NCBI GenBank assembly: GCA_018398805.1
Contig: JAGFBZ010000736.1
Location: 124,001-188,000, forward strand
Direction: 5' to 3'
Source of the DNA: Hirundichthys speculiger
Taxonomy: Eukaryota; Chordata; Actinopteri; Beloniformes; Exocoetidae
DNA length: 64,000 nt
Positions 11,210 to 21,195 of this stretch are shown in pieces; positions within the stretch are counted from its first letter, which is position 1, and every line of letters starts with the position of its first letter. The notes beneath the pieces were generated by a model. The model did not search any database. It was not told the DNA's origin and worked only from the letters and a program-made list of their open reading frames with translations. Both the position numbers and the translations under genes were made by a program.

Positions 11210-12791
11210 CAGTGGAGGAAATAAGTATTTGATCCCCCACTGATTTTGGCAGTTGTCATACTAAGAAATAAATGAACAGTCCCAGATTTTTATGGCAGCT
11301 TTATTTTAATAGTTATAGAAAGAATATTGAAAAAAAAATTGAAAAAATTACATGAAATGAAAAATAAAAATTAATTTGTAAGTCATTGAGGGAAATAAGT
11401 ATTTGATCCCCAACCAGCCTTGACCAGTGTTGGCTCCCACAGACCACTGGTATACTCCTAATCTCACTGAAGTAATTACCTGCATGAGAGACACCTGTTC
11501 CAAATAGTCACCTGTATAAAAAGCCATCTGCCCACAGACTCAGTAATACTCCACCATCTCCACCATGGGCAAGACTAAAGAGCTGTCAAAAGATGTCAGG
11601 GACAAAGTTGTTGAACTCCACAAGCCTGGAATGGGCTACAAAACCATAAGTAAGAAGCTGAATGAGAAGGTGACAACTGTTGGTGCAATTATTTGGAAGT
11701 GGAAGAAGTACAACCTGACTGTTAATCAACCTAGGCTGGGGGCTCCATGGAAGGTATCACCTGGTGGGGTCTCAGTGATCATGAGAAAGGTTAGAGATCA
11801 GCCCAGAACTACACGGGAGGAGCTGGTTAATGATCTCAAGGCAGCTGGGACCACAGTCACCAAGAAAACTATTGGTAATACACTGAGACGCAATGGTTTA
11901 AAATCCTGCAGTGGTCCAAGGTCCCTCTGCTCCAGAAGGCTCAGGTCCAGGCCCGACTCAGGTTTGCCAACAAACATATCAATGACTCAGAAGGAGACTG
12001 GGAGAAGGTGCTGTGGTCAGATGAGACTAAAATTGAGCCTCAACTCAACTCGACGTGTTTGGAGGAAGAGAAATGCTGAATATGACCCCAAAAACACCAT
12101 TCCTACTGTCAAACATGGCGGAGGAAGCCTTATGCTTTGGGGGTGTTGCTCTTCTAAGGGAACAGGTCGACTTCACCGCATCGATGGGAAGATGAACGGG
12201 GCCATGTACCGCAGAATCTTGGGTGACAACCACCTTGCCTCCACAAGGACATTGAAAATGGGTGGTGGACGGGTCTTCCAGCATGACAACGACCCAAAAC
12301 ATCCAGCCAAGGAAACAAAGGAGTGGCTCCATAAGAAGCACATCAAGGTCATGGAATGGCCTAGCCAGTCTCCTGACCTTAATCCTGTTAAACATCTATG
12401 GAGAGAGCTGAAGCTGAGAGTTTCCAAGCGCAAGCCTCAAAACCTTCAGGATTTGGAGATTATCTGCAGAGAGGAGTGGATGAAAATTACTTCTGATGTG
12501 TTCAAACCTAGTAAGCAACTACAAGATACGTCTGACAGCTGTGCTGCCAACAAGGGTTTAACCACCAAGTGTTAGATCATGTTTTGCTAGGGGATCAAAT
12601 ACTTATTTCCCTCAATGACTTGCAAATTGATTTTTATTTTTCATTTCATGTAATTTTCTCAAAATCTTTTTCAATATTCTTTCTATAACCGTTAAAATAA
12701 AGCTGCCATAAAAATCTGAGACTGTTCATTTATTTCTTAATATGACAACTGTTAAAATCAGCGAGAGATCATATACTTATTTCCTCCACTG
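11210..12791 (+). mobile_element. Full-length Tc1-like element, TA-flanked
   Basis: Inverted ends CAGTGGAGGAAATAAGTATT and its reverse complement are bounded by TA at 11208-11209 and 12792-12793. The length of 1582 bases fits a complete Tc1-like element. Subterminal inverted repeats around GGGAAATAAGTATTTGATCC occur at about 11391 and 12592. The insertion lies beside a hAT relic on the right. Confidence 0.97.
11565..12575 (+). pseudogene. Tc1 transposase, inactivated copy
   Basis: This is a 336-codon open frame of about the usual Tc1 length (near 340). The N-terminal paired-type DNA-binding region (residues about 1-115) and the C-terminal catalytic half from NSTRRVW onward are recognisable, with [10 protein letters not shown] and the second catalytic Asp in QHDNDPKH. 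Between about 11910 and 12040 the conserved sequence continues in another frame: the segment with the first catalytic Asp (WSDET, about 12013-12026) is out of frame and is rescued by a second indel. The third catalytic residue, Glu of the usual NPIE, reads NPVK here. Two lost catalytic positions mean the copy cannot be active. Confidence 0.95.
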
Positions 12792-12793
12792 TA

Positions 12794-13957
12794 CTTATCA
12801 GAGTTGCCTTCAGTAGTAACTGCAGAGGTGATCTTAGCTTGGCTACTGCCGCTGGGTTGAGATCCATCAGTCCGAAGCGTGTCAAAAACACGACACTCGT
12901 TATCCCATGTTGTGTGCGCAAATGTTTCTGCATGTTAGTCGTGTTCCCTCCCGACGCTGTTATCTCCACTTTACAATGACTGCTAGTTGCCTTGTTGCCA
13001 TCTTTCTTTGGTGAAGTGAAGCCAAACTTTGGAGCGTTTGAACCTGGTGGGCGCCATTGTTTTGTTTACAACTCCAATGCGCGTGCTAAACCGACGTAAC
13101 TTAATCACGTAAGTGCCTTCTGGAATCGACCTTTCGATAAGCACCGCCCCCTTCCTAGTTACTGTTGCTAGGTCGGACAGTCTCGCTGCTCCTCCATTAA
13201 AGACAATGTTATTTTGCCATTTTTCCGATGCCTATCAACCGTATTTACATTACACTAGAATAACGCCGTGGTTAAACACTGCAACAGTGACTCGAGGTGT
13301 CCAGAACGTTTGGAGGGATCCTCTTTCCCAAACCAAAACAAACACTGGAGAATGCAGCTGTGGGTTAAGTTGTGTCCGTCTACACAATCAACGGAAGGTG
13401 GGGAAAGTTACAAAACACACCTAAATTTACTCCAAGGTAAGTTTACTTTGTTTATTAGATGATTGATTTAACCACCATTTAGTAAAAGTAATATGATTTA
13501 GCAGCATGGAGGGTGATGAGTGAAAACATCTCTCCGTTAGCATTCCGGCTAGCTTGCTAGCCACCTATAAGACTGCCTCGTTGTCTACAAATATATATGG
13601 CCCTGGATATTTATTTTGTTAGGTATAAGGTGAGGCTAGTGATGTTAACGTCACGTAATGTTATATTAATACAATGCTGCGACTGTCTGATGTTATCATA
13701 ACTCTGGTGTGGGACAGACCTATGGACCAGAGCTAATGCTAACAGAGCTAATGCAAACTCATCAGGTCCCCAATTGACTGTGCGTAACTTGCATAAATTA
13801 CGTGAGATTCATGCAGGTTGGAATCGATAAGTGAATCGCTGGATAAACTGCCAAACAATTCTATGGAATTGAAACACGTGGAACCGGTTCTCTACAGGAA
13901 CCGGTTCTCTACAGGAACTGGTTCTCTACAGGAACCGGTTCTCGATTCCCAACCCTA
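12794..13957 (-). pseudogene. hAT element relic with BED zinc-finger remnant
   Basis: On the minus strand at about 12880-13045 a frame reads FGFTSPKKDG, then HCKVEITASG, GNTTNMQKHL and RTQHGI. This is the N-terminal BED finger layout of hAT transposases and ZBED proteins, with the first cysteine of the pair lost. The right edge at about 13870-13957 carries repeated GGAACCGGTTCTCTACA units and ends GATTCCCAACCCTA, a terminal type I associate with hAT elements; in minus orientation that end is upstream of the BED region, as expected. The Tc1 element at 12791 cuts the left side. Confidence 0.6.
13865..13945. repeat. GAACCGGTTCTCTACAG short tandem repeat
   Basis: Four near-identical 20-base units of GGAACCGGTTCTCTACA type, each with a self-complementary GAACCGGTTC core. 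It sits at the terminal end of the hAT relic. Confidence 0.85.
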
Positions 13958-14479
13958 ATCCTAACAGATGTGGCACAATTTAAAAGAGAAATAAACAGGC
14001 TTTCCAGCAGTGGAAGATTTATTACCAAGGAGTGTTACAACAAAGAAATAATCTACCAAACGCTGAATTCCTTAACTTTTTGTGCTGAGTTTATGTGTCC
14101 GTGTGTACGTTTGTCTGCATACCTGTAGTTGTTTACCTGTGCTCCAGAGTGAAAACACAACAAAGAAAACTTTATTTACAGGGGGTGCACTTCCACTGAC
14201 CCTCATTCATTTTGAACTATCTTGAGAGCGCCCCCTTGGCAACGAGAAGTCCCGAGAGTGAAGCCGCTCTCCGTAAACAGGTTCTGTCCAAACCCGGTTC
14301 AGTGTTAGCAGAATCAATCAAAAATAAGAGAAGGACAGACAGGAATCACGCACGTTCACAACCACACACAGCTACACACTCCGTCTCTGTCATTTTCTGT
14401 CATGCACCCATGCAGACATATAATCACTCCCACCACCAGCATAAACGCAAAACACGTGCACACACACGTGCACTGGGGC

Positions 14480-14960
14480 GGGTGGGCGGTGTGAGTATGA
14501 GTGATGGTTGCAGCTCGCGTCCATCCATTACGGCGCCGCGGCTGCAGACAGGTGAGCAGGCTGATACATGAGCAGGCCTTTATCTGCACTCACCGACTCC
14601 CCGAGCCGTTTGATTCAGCCGCTCCCGCCGTTAGCGGCCCCCACCCCCGCCGAGAGTGCCGCACACACTCCCAACACACACCCAGCACCACCTTCACCGC
14701 CGCAAACAAAGGAGATTTTAAAGAAAAACATGGCCACGTTTAAATATAATTTCATTATCAGAACTTCATATTGACGCATGAGGAGGCAGTTATCAGCGCT
14801 GCACACCGGCGCAAACATCCACCGACAACCACACACTCAGGTGAAAGGACTTAATTATTTTAAAAACTTAATTAGCTAACATTCATTAATTAAGTCGCAG
14901 AGCAGAGCGCCTTAAGGCTCCTCCAAATGAGATGAGGACGAGTCTGAAGTTGTTGGATGT
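14480..14960. promoter_or_regulatory. GC-rich block followed by homeobox-site cluster (candidate regulatory DNA)
   Basis: 14480-14720 is GC-rich with several CpG and GGGCGGG-like motifs. 14850-14895 then packs four TTAATTA/TTAATTAG-type homeodomain cores (CTTAATTATT, CTTAATTAGC, CATTAATTAAG). The region has no tandem or terminal repeats, unlike almost everything around it. No gene is attached, so a regulatory role is inference from composition and motif clustering only. Confidence 0.3.
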
Positions 14961-15480
14961 TTTTTGAATGACCATTCTGATACACAAATTTCAGAAATGT
15001 AAGTAGTTTCTAATTAAAAAATCCAGTTATCACATGAGAGGGATTAAAATGTGCATTTCTCCATGTAGCACCTGAATTTCGGACTTCTTTTCAGACCAGA
15101 TAAACTCAAGACATTTCACGTTTTTTCTTGTCAACTTCATTGAATTTGTTAATATACGTCCATTTTTGCATTTCAGACCTGCAACACATTTCAAAGCAGC
15201 TGGTATAAAATAATGATGTTATCTCAACCAGGAGTAATATATTACTCCTAAATTATTTCCTTTGTTCAAGCTATTTTTTTTTATTTGAGAAAACTGTAAT
15301 TATGAATTATTGTAAATTGAAATTATGAATTCATTATATTTGAAAACTTTCATTGGTTTAAATTTTTGTTAAATTTGACATTACATTACACATTTGCTTT
15401 GTTCAAACTGATTTTTTTCATTTGAGAAAAACTAAAAAAATTACATGTGACAAGTTAATTAAAATGTTTTACTTTGATCC
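14961..15480. other. AT-rich intergenic DNA with a short direct repeat
   Basis: A TTTGTTCAAGCTATTTTTTT/TTTGAGAAAACT stretch near 15261-15295 recurs with changes at about 15397-15432. Nothing else is recognised. Confidence 0.45.
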
Positions 15481-15484
15481 AAAG

Positions 15485-15984
15485 AAAAACTTTTTACAGT
15501 GTAATCTGGTACAAAATCAGCATCCATGAAAGGCTCGAGGAGCAAAGATGGGTGGATGATCTCCACTCTGTCATCAAATGCGTCAGAAAATCATTGAAAT
15601 GTTTAAAACAATGTTCCTCAGAGAAACACTGGGAGGGATTTACATATTTGTCCTTTTATAGAGCAGAACATCATTAAACCAGTCCAGGAATCAGGAGGAA
15701 TTTCAGTGTGGAAAGATCTAAGATGGACAGACGTGATTCCTCAGACGATTCTGCATCAAGAACCATCATTCAACAGCTGCTAGAACCACATGGACAAGGG
15801 TTCCCATGGAAACCTTCGTCAACGCTACAATCCAGAAATGCATGCACAATTGACACAAAAAAAACTTTCATGTGAAAAAAGAAGACAGATCCACAGGTCC
15901 CACCTGGTGCTGAAGCACCAGAAGACAAATGCAGCCAAGATAGTCGCAGCTATTCCAGTCAAGAAGGTCCCACTACAAATGACC
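15485..15984 (+). repeat. Decayed dispersed repeat, class unknown
   Basis: Short broken frames (for example NLRQRYNPEM then HAQLTQKKL at about 15820-15880) and a CATCAAGAACCATCATTCAAC motif resemble a dispersed fish element I have seen but cannot name. It has many stops. The 16-bp minisatellite starts directly at its right side. Confidence 0.35.
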
Positions 15985-17480
15985 CAGTTTAAAGAGGCTA
16001 AGTTTAAAATTGACCCTGGTTTAGAAGTGAACCAGTTCAGAATAAGTCTGGTTTAGAGGAGCCTCAGTTTAGAACTGACCCAGTTTAGAAGTGAACCAGT
16101 TTAGAATCAGCCCAGTTTAGAAGCAGTCCAGTTTAGAAGCAGTCTGGTTTAGAAGCAGTCTGGTTTAGAAGCGGCCCAGTTTAGAATTGACCTGTTTTAG
16201 AAGTGAACCAGTTTAGAATCAGCCCAGTTTAGAAGCAGTCCAGTTTAGAAGCAGTCTGGTTTAGAAGCAGTCTGGTTTAGAAGCAGCCCAGTTTAGAATT
16301 GACCTGTTTTAGAAGTGAACCAGTTTAGAATCAGCCCAGTTTAGAAGCAGTCCAGTTTAGGATCAGTCCGGTTTAGAAGCAGTCCGGTTTAGAAGAGGCT
16401 CAGTTTAGAACTGACCCAGTTTAAAAGTGAACTGGTTTAGAATTGACTCGGTTTAGAATCAGTCCGGTTTAGAAGCAGTCCGGTTTAGAAGAGGCTCAAT
16501 TTAGAACTGACCCAGTTTAAAAGTGAACTGGTTTAGAATTGACCCAGTTTAGAATCAGTCCGGTTTAGAAGCAGTCCGGTTTAGAAGAGGCTCAGTTTAG
16601 AACTGACCCAGTTTAAAAGTGAACTGGTTTAGAATTGACCCGGTTTAGAATCAGTCCAGTTTAGAAGCAGTCCGGTTTAGAAGAGGCTCAGTTTAGAACT
16701 GACCCAGTTTAAAAGTGAACCGGTTTAGAATTGACCCGGTGTAGAATCAGCCCGGTTTAGAAGCAGTCCGGTTGAGAAGAGGCTCAGTTTAGAGCTGACC
16801 CAGTTTAAAATTGAACTGGTTTAGAATCGACCCGGTTTAGAATCAGCCCGGTTTAGAAGCAGTCCGGTTTAGAAGAGGCTCAGTTTAGAGCTGACCCAGT
16901 TTAAAATTGAACTGGTTTAGAATTGACCCGGTTTAGAATCAGCCCGGTTTAGAAGCAGTCCGGTTTAGAAGAGGCTCAGTTTAGAACTGACCCAGTTTAA
17001 AAGTGAACCGGTTTAGAATCAGTCCAGTTTAGAAGCAGCCCAGTTTAGAATTGACCCGGTTTAGAAGTGAACCGGTTTAGGATCAGTCTGGTTTAGAGGA
17101 GGCCCAGTTTAGAAGTCTGGTTTAGAAGCGGTCCAGTTTATGATCAGTCTGATTTAGAAGAGGCTCAATTTAGAACTGACCCAGTTTAGAAGTGAACCGG
17201 TTTAGAATCAGTCCAGAATAACTCCAGTTTAGAAGCAGCCCAGTTTAGAATTGACCCGGTTTAGAAGTGAACCAGTTTAGAATCAGTCCAGTTTAGAAAC
17301 AGCCCTGTTTAGAGTTGACCCGGTTTAGAAGTGAATCGGTTTAGGATCAGTCTGGTTTAGAGGAGGCTCAGTTGAGAAGTCTGGTTTAGAAGCGGTCCAG
17401 TTTAGGATCAGTCCGGTTTAGAAGAGGCTCAGTTTAGAACTGACCCAGTTTAAAAGTGAACCCGTTTAGAATCAGTCTGG
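15985..17480. repeat. 16-bp minisatellite with a 96-bp higher-order repeat
   Basis: Around 90 units follow the pattern TTTAGAAnnnnnCCrG. In the centre (about 16370-17000) six unit variants recur in fixed order: AAGAGGCTCAG, AACTGACCCAG, AAAGTGAACTGG, AATTGACCCGG, AATCAGTCCGG and AAGCAGTCCGG types, a 96-base higher-order period. The edges hold less ordered variants. Confidence 0.93.
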
Positions 17481-17984
17481 ACTAGACCAGGCTTGCCTGA
17501 AACAGCCTCATCATATCTATGCTGCTATAGATCTACCCTGCAGGGAGACACCAACATGATCCACTGACTTGTGTCCTCACCCCTCTACTCTCCCCTCCGT
17601 TCCTCTTCTCCCTTCACCCGTATCCATAGTTAATGGAAAGATTCAGATAAAAAGTATTACCGTAAATATAAACAGAAACTGAACGTCCGCAGACAGAGTG
17701 TACAGCACCAAAACACACTCCTGTTTCACACAGCCAGTGCTACCTAACTTCCCTTCAGCTTCCATCACGCCTGATCGGCATTGATCACTGACAGGAAATG
17801 CTGACGCCCTTCCTGCTTCCTAATTGGTCAGTTCCTGTGAGTTCCAAGCTCATATGAAGTCACATGATGAGACATCAAGTCTTAAACTGAATTGAAATAT
17901 ACAAATGAAAACAGCTTTACAACTGCAAAAGTCCAGATGATTTCTGTGTAATTTTGTTTTTTTTAAATTAAACATTTACCTCCT

Positions 17985-18113
17985 TCTGCCAGGCAGCTTA
18001 GTGGTTAGCACTGTTGCCTCAGTGGGTGGCTGCTGCCATGCCCACTGGGGGTTCAGTGTTTTGTGGACACTTTGACATGTGGTCAGGACCACCTATTGGC
18101 AACAGGAAATGTC
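17985..18113 (+). mobile_element. SINE fragment, mosaic
   Basis: A tRNA-like head (GGCAGCTTAGTGGTTAGCAC) is joined directly to body sequence resembling the SINE at 9970-10250 (GTGGGTGGCTGCTGCCATGC, GGACACTTTGACATGTGG). It looks like a recombinant or decayed copy. Confidence 0.55.
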
Positions 18114-18309
18114 ATGTTTTGATTTAGGCATCCTCTAACCCAGTTAAATCAGTAGTTAAGACATTGAAGATGACTGACAGTGAAAACTGTAACTTTCTAT
18201 TAAAGGATGTTGCTGTTAGAGTGCGGGGAAGTTTGATGTCTTGCCATGAATAGAAAAGTTTTTGCACGTGTTGTCCAATCTGCCCCAAAATCCATATGTT
18301 TGAATAGGC

Positions 18310-18391
18310 TTCGGCAGCACGGTGGCTTAGTGGTTAGCACTGCTGCCTGGTTCGAACCTCAGCAGGGGCTTTTCTGTGTGGAGTTTTCCTG
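18310..18391 (+). mobile_element. Truncated tRNA-derived SINE
   Basis: The head is GCAGCACGGTGGCTTAGTGG and the B box is GGTTCGAACCT, followed by TTCTGTGTGGAGTTTTCC before truncation. It is the same family as the longer copy at 58843-59238. Confidence 0.8.
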
Positions 18392-18630
18392 TAGTAGTAG
18401 TAGTGACCTTTAATTATTTAAAACCTCTGACCACATGGGGGCAGCATATCACCTCAGTTCATTGGGAAAGACACAATGAAGAGCACCTCGAGAGGGACAA
18501 AGTGGTATTACAAGACATATCGGACTGTCCTCACTCATAAGCAGTGTTGTCCATGTCTAGTTATGTTCATTTATTATTTCTGTATATTATATATGATCAA
18601 ATCTGACCAAATATCAGCCACTCATTTAAT

Positions 18631-19602
18631 GGTCAATAAAGGAACTGCAGCCTCTAATAGTCAGTAGAGGAGCTGCAGCCTCTAGTGGTCAGTAGAGGAA
18701 CTGCAGCCTCGAGTGGTCAGAAGAGGAACTGCAGCCTCTAGTGGTCAGAAGAGGAACTGCAGCCTCTAGTGGTCAGAAGAGGAACTGCAGTCTCTAGAGG
18801 TTGGTAGTAGGAACTGCAGCCTCTAGTGGTCAGTAGAGGAACTGCAGCCTCTAGTGGTCAGCAGAGGAACTGCAGCCTTGAGTGGTCAGCAGAGGAACTG
18901 CAGCCTCGAGTGGTCAGTAGAGGAACTGCAGCCTCGAGTGGTCGGTAGAGGAGCTGCAGCCTCTAGTGGTCAGTCGAGGAACTGCAGCCTCTAGTAGTCG
19001 GTAGAGGAGCTGCAGCCTCTAGTGGTCAGTCGAGGAACTGCAGCCTCTAGTGGTCAGCAGAGGAACTGCAGCCTCGAGTGGTCAGTAGAGGAACTGCAGC
19101 CTCTAGTGGTCAGCAGAGGAGCTGCAGCCTCTAGTGGTCAGTCGAGGAACTGCAGCCTCTAGTGGTCAGCAGAGGAACTGCAGCCTCGAGTGGTCAGTAG
19201 AGGAACTGCAGTCTCTAGTGGTCAGTAGAGGAACTGCAGCCTCTAATAGTCAGTAGAGGAACTGCAGCCTCTAATAGTCGGTAGAGGAGCTGCAGCCTCT
19301 AGTGGTCAGAAGAGGAACTGCAGCCTCTAGTGGTCAGCAGAGGAACTGCAGCCTCTAGTGGTCAGTAGAGGAACTGCAGTCTCTAGTGGTCAGTAGAGGA
19401 ACTGCAGTCTCTAGTGGTCAGCCGAGGAACTGCAGCCTCTAGTGGTCAGCAGAGGAACTGCAGCCTCTAGTAGTCGGTAGAGGAGCTGCAGCCTCTAGTG
19501 GTCAGTCGAGGAACTGCAGCCTCTAGTGGTCAGCAGAGGAACTGCAGCCTCGAGTGGTCAGTAGAGGAACTGCAGCCTCTAATAGTCGGTAGAGGAACTG
19601 CA
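18631..19602. repeat. 28-bp minisatellite, about 35 units (long locus)
   Basis: The unit is the one at 1459-1598 (GAACTGCAGCCTCTAGTGG then TCAGTAGAG). Variant units (CTCGAGTGG, CTAATAGTC, AGTCGAGG) recur in blocks, which implies duplication of several units at a time. PstI-like CTGCAG and palindromic CTCGAG/CTCTAG positions lie in every unit. Confidence 0.95.
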
Positions 19603-20118
19603 GTTTTCTTTAGTTACTGTATAGCCAGACTAACATGCCGGATGTAGCCCTTTTGTCCTGACCTGACCCCAGTCTTAAATGCTGGAGGATTTTGAAACCA
19701 AAAATGTAACAAAATAACACCCATAACTCTTCATCACTTCATATCCTCGATGCTTTGTGAGATGGAGTGGCACCGTTACAAACTGTTCCAAATTTTAGGG
19801 GATGTGTTACAGACCTCAAATATTAAAGGAGCCGTATGTAAGAGATCTAATAAAACGAATCATAAAATGACCCCGATATGTCAACAGACATTTAAAAATC
19901 ATGTTCATTTCAAATACTTATGTCACTGACAACAGCACTCAAGCCAGGATATTCCCGTTTAAAAAGAGGAGTTGCAGCCCTCAACTGATGTTGATGTTGT
20001 CATTTTTTGTTTTGGCCTGAAGCGCCACCCTCCACCTATCTCCCAATCACGAGGTCAGTAGTGTTTCTGCATCCGGGTTGCCAGCTCGGCTCTAATTATC
20101 GCAGCAGCCGCTACGAAC

Positions 20119-20310
20119 GTGTTGGATGAAAAAATGTCTAGCTTTCCAAAACCTAAAAGACCTCGTTATGAATCCGAGTTACGTCGTGACAAGGTCCGAA
20201 ATAAAACAAGGATTTGTATAGGAGATGCTTTTGATAGATGGAGACGGCTGAAAGCGGAGAAGAATTTGAAGACAGACGCCAACGTTGCTGATTTTCTCCT
20301 GGACAGGTAA
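20119..20310 (+). pseudogene. First coding exon remnant of a Kolobok-like transposase
   Basis: A 60-odd codon frame has an in-frame ATG at 20134. It reads MSSFPKPKRP, then a basic stretch and DAFDRWRRLK, and ends NVADFLLDR immediately before a GTAAGATT splice donor (about 20308). A charged DNA-binding-type first exon ending at a donor is typical of the first exon of a spliced transposase. The downstream exons are missing, so this is an internal deletion derivative. Confidence 0.6.
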
Positions 20311-20359
20311 GATTCATAGCTAAATGTTTGGCTAACGCTAATTTACTTGGACAAGGTAA

Positions 20360-20470
20360 CAGTGGTACCTCTACTTACGAACGCCTCTACATACGAAACT
20401 GTCAGGTTACGAAACGCCTCAACGGGAAAATATTTCCTCTAGTTACGAAAGATCAAAGAAAGAAAAGATC
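20360..20470. mobile_element. Pogo-like MITE end fragment
   Basis: It opens CAGTGGTACCTCTACTTACG and follows the right-end sequence of the MITE at 3237-3993 (GGTTACGAAAC, AAAATATTTCCTCTAGTTACG). No second end is found, so it is truncated. Confidence 0.75.
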
Positions 20471-20677
20471 TTTCATAAAGCATTAAATTTAATTAAGAGA
20501 AAATAAACTTACTGTGTAGGACTTGTCGCTTGCCATGGCAGCCTACGTTCCTGCTGCATTCTGCAGCCGACCTGGCAACCTCTGGTCGGGGAGGAGGGGG
20601 AGGGTGACACGCCGCTCAACAGTATTTTGAAAGTGACTGCAGTACCAGTTTTGGCCATAATCTTACAAACGGCTCCT

Positions 20678-21195
20678 TTAAAAAAAATTGAAACAAGGTT
20701 GATGAGAAAGAACAAGAAATATAATAGAATCATACTGTCTGCATATAAATAAAAGCTGAAGTTAATTCAAGAGTTTCAGCATGTTTTTTGTTTCAGTCTT
20801 TATTGTCCACCTTGACCTAGTTTTTTTTGTTTGTTTGTTTGTTTGTTTTTTTGTCTTTTATCAAGAAACTTAATTCAAGGTTATATTCCTTTGTTTATTT
20901 TCGTTCTAATTCCAGAACAATTCTACACACAGTCAAATATTCTTGGACCTGAATTACACACACTTCAACTGTAATGTGATATTATAAAGAGCTAAAATAT
21001 ATTTTTCCCACATGTTTCCAGCCACCAACTGTGTCTGAGGACCAGTGGAGGTTTTCAGGGGAAGAGTGAACGTCGCTCCTTGTTGTGGTGACAGGACTCA
21101 TCGATCACTGGGCTCAAAGGGCTTAATTATTTCTGACAATACACCTGATATGGAGCTGCAGCAGGAGACAACCACAGTCACTGGAAACACACACC
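20678..21195. other. Intergenic, GTTT repeat
   Basis: It contains a (GTTT)n tract at about 20829-20853 and otherwise single-copy-looking DNA leading into the next minisatellite. Confidence 0.5.

Larger units (their letters stand above)
19827..20677 (+). mobile_element. Kolobok-like element with TTAA duplication
   Basis: The ends are inverted (AGGAGCCGTATGTAAGAG and the complement of AGGAGCCGTTTGTAAGAT). They are flanked on both sides by TTAA (19823-19826 and 20678-20681), the target duplication of Kolobok and piggyBac elements; the coding remnant favours Kolobok or a related group. Only 851 bases remain. A pogo-like MITE end is nested at about 20360-20470. Confidence 0.75.
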
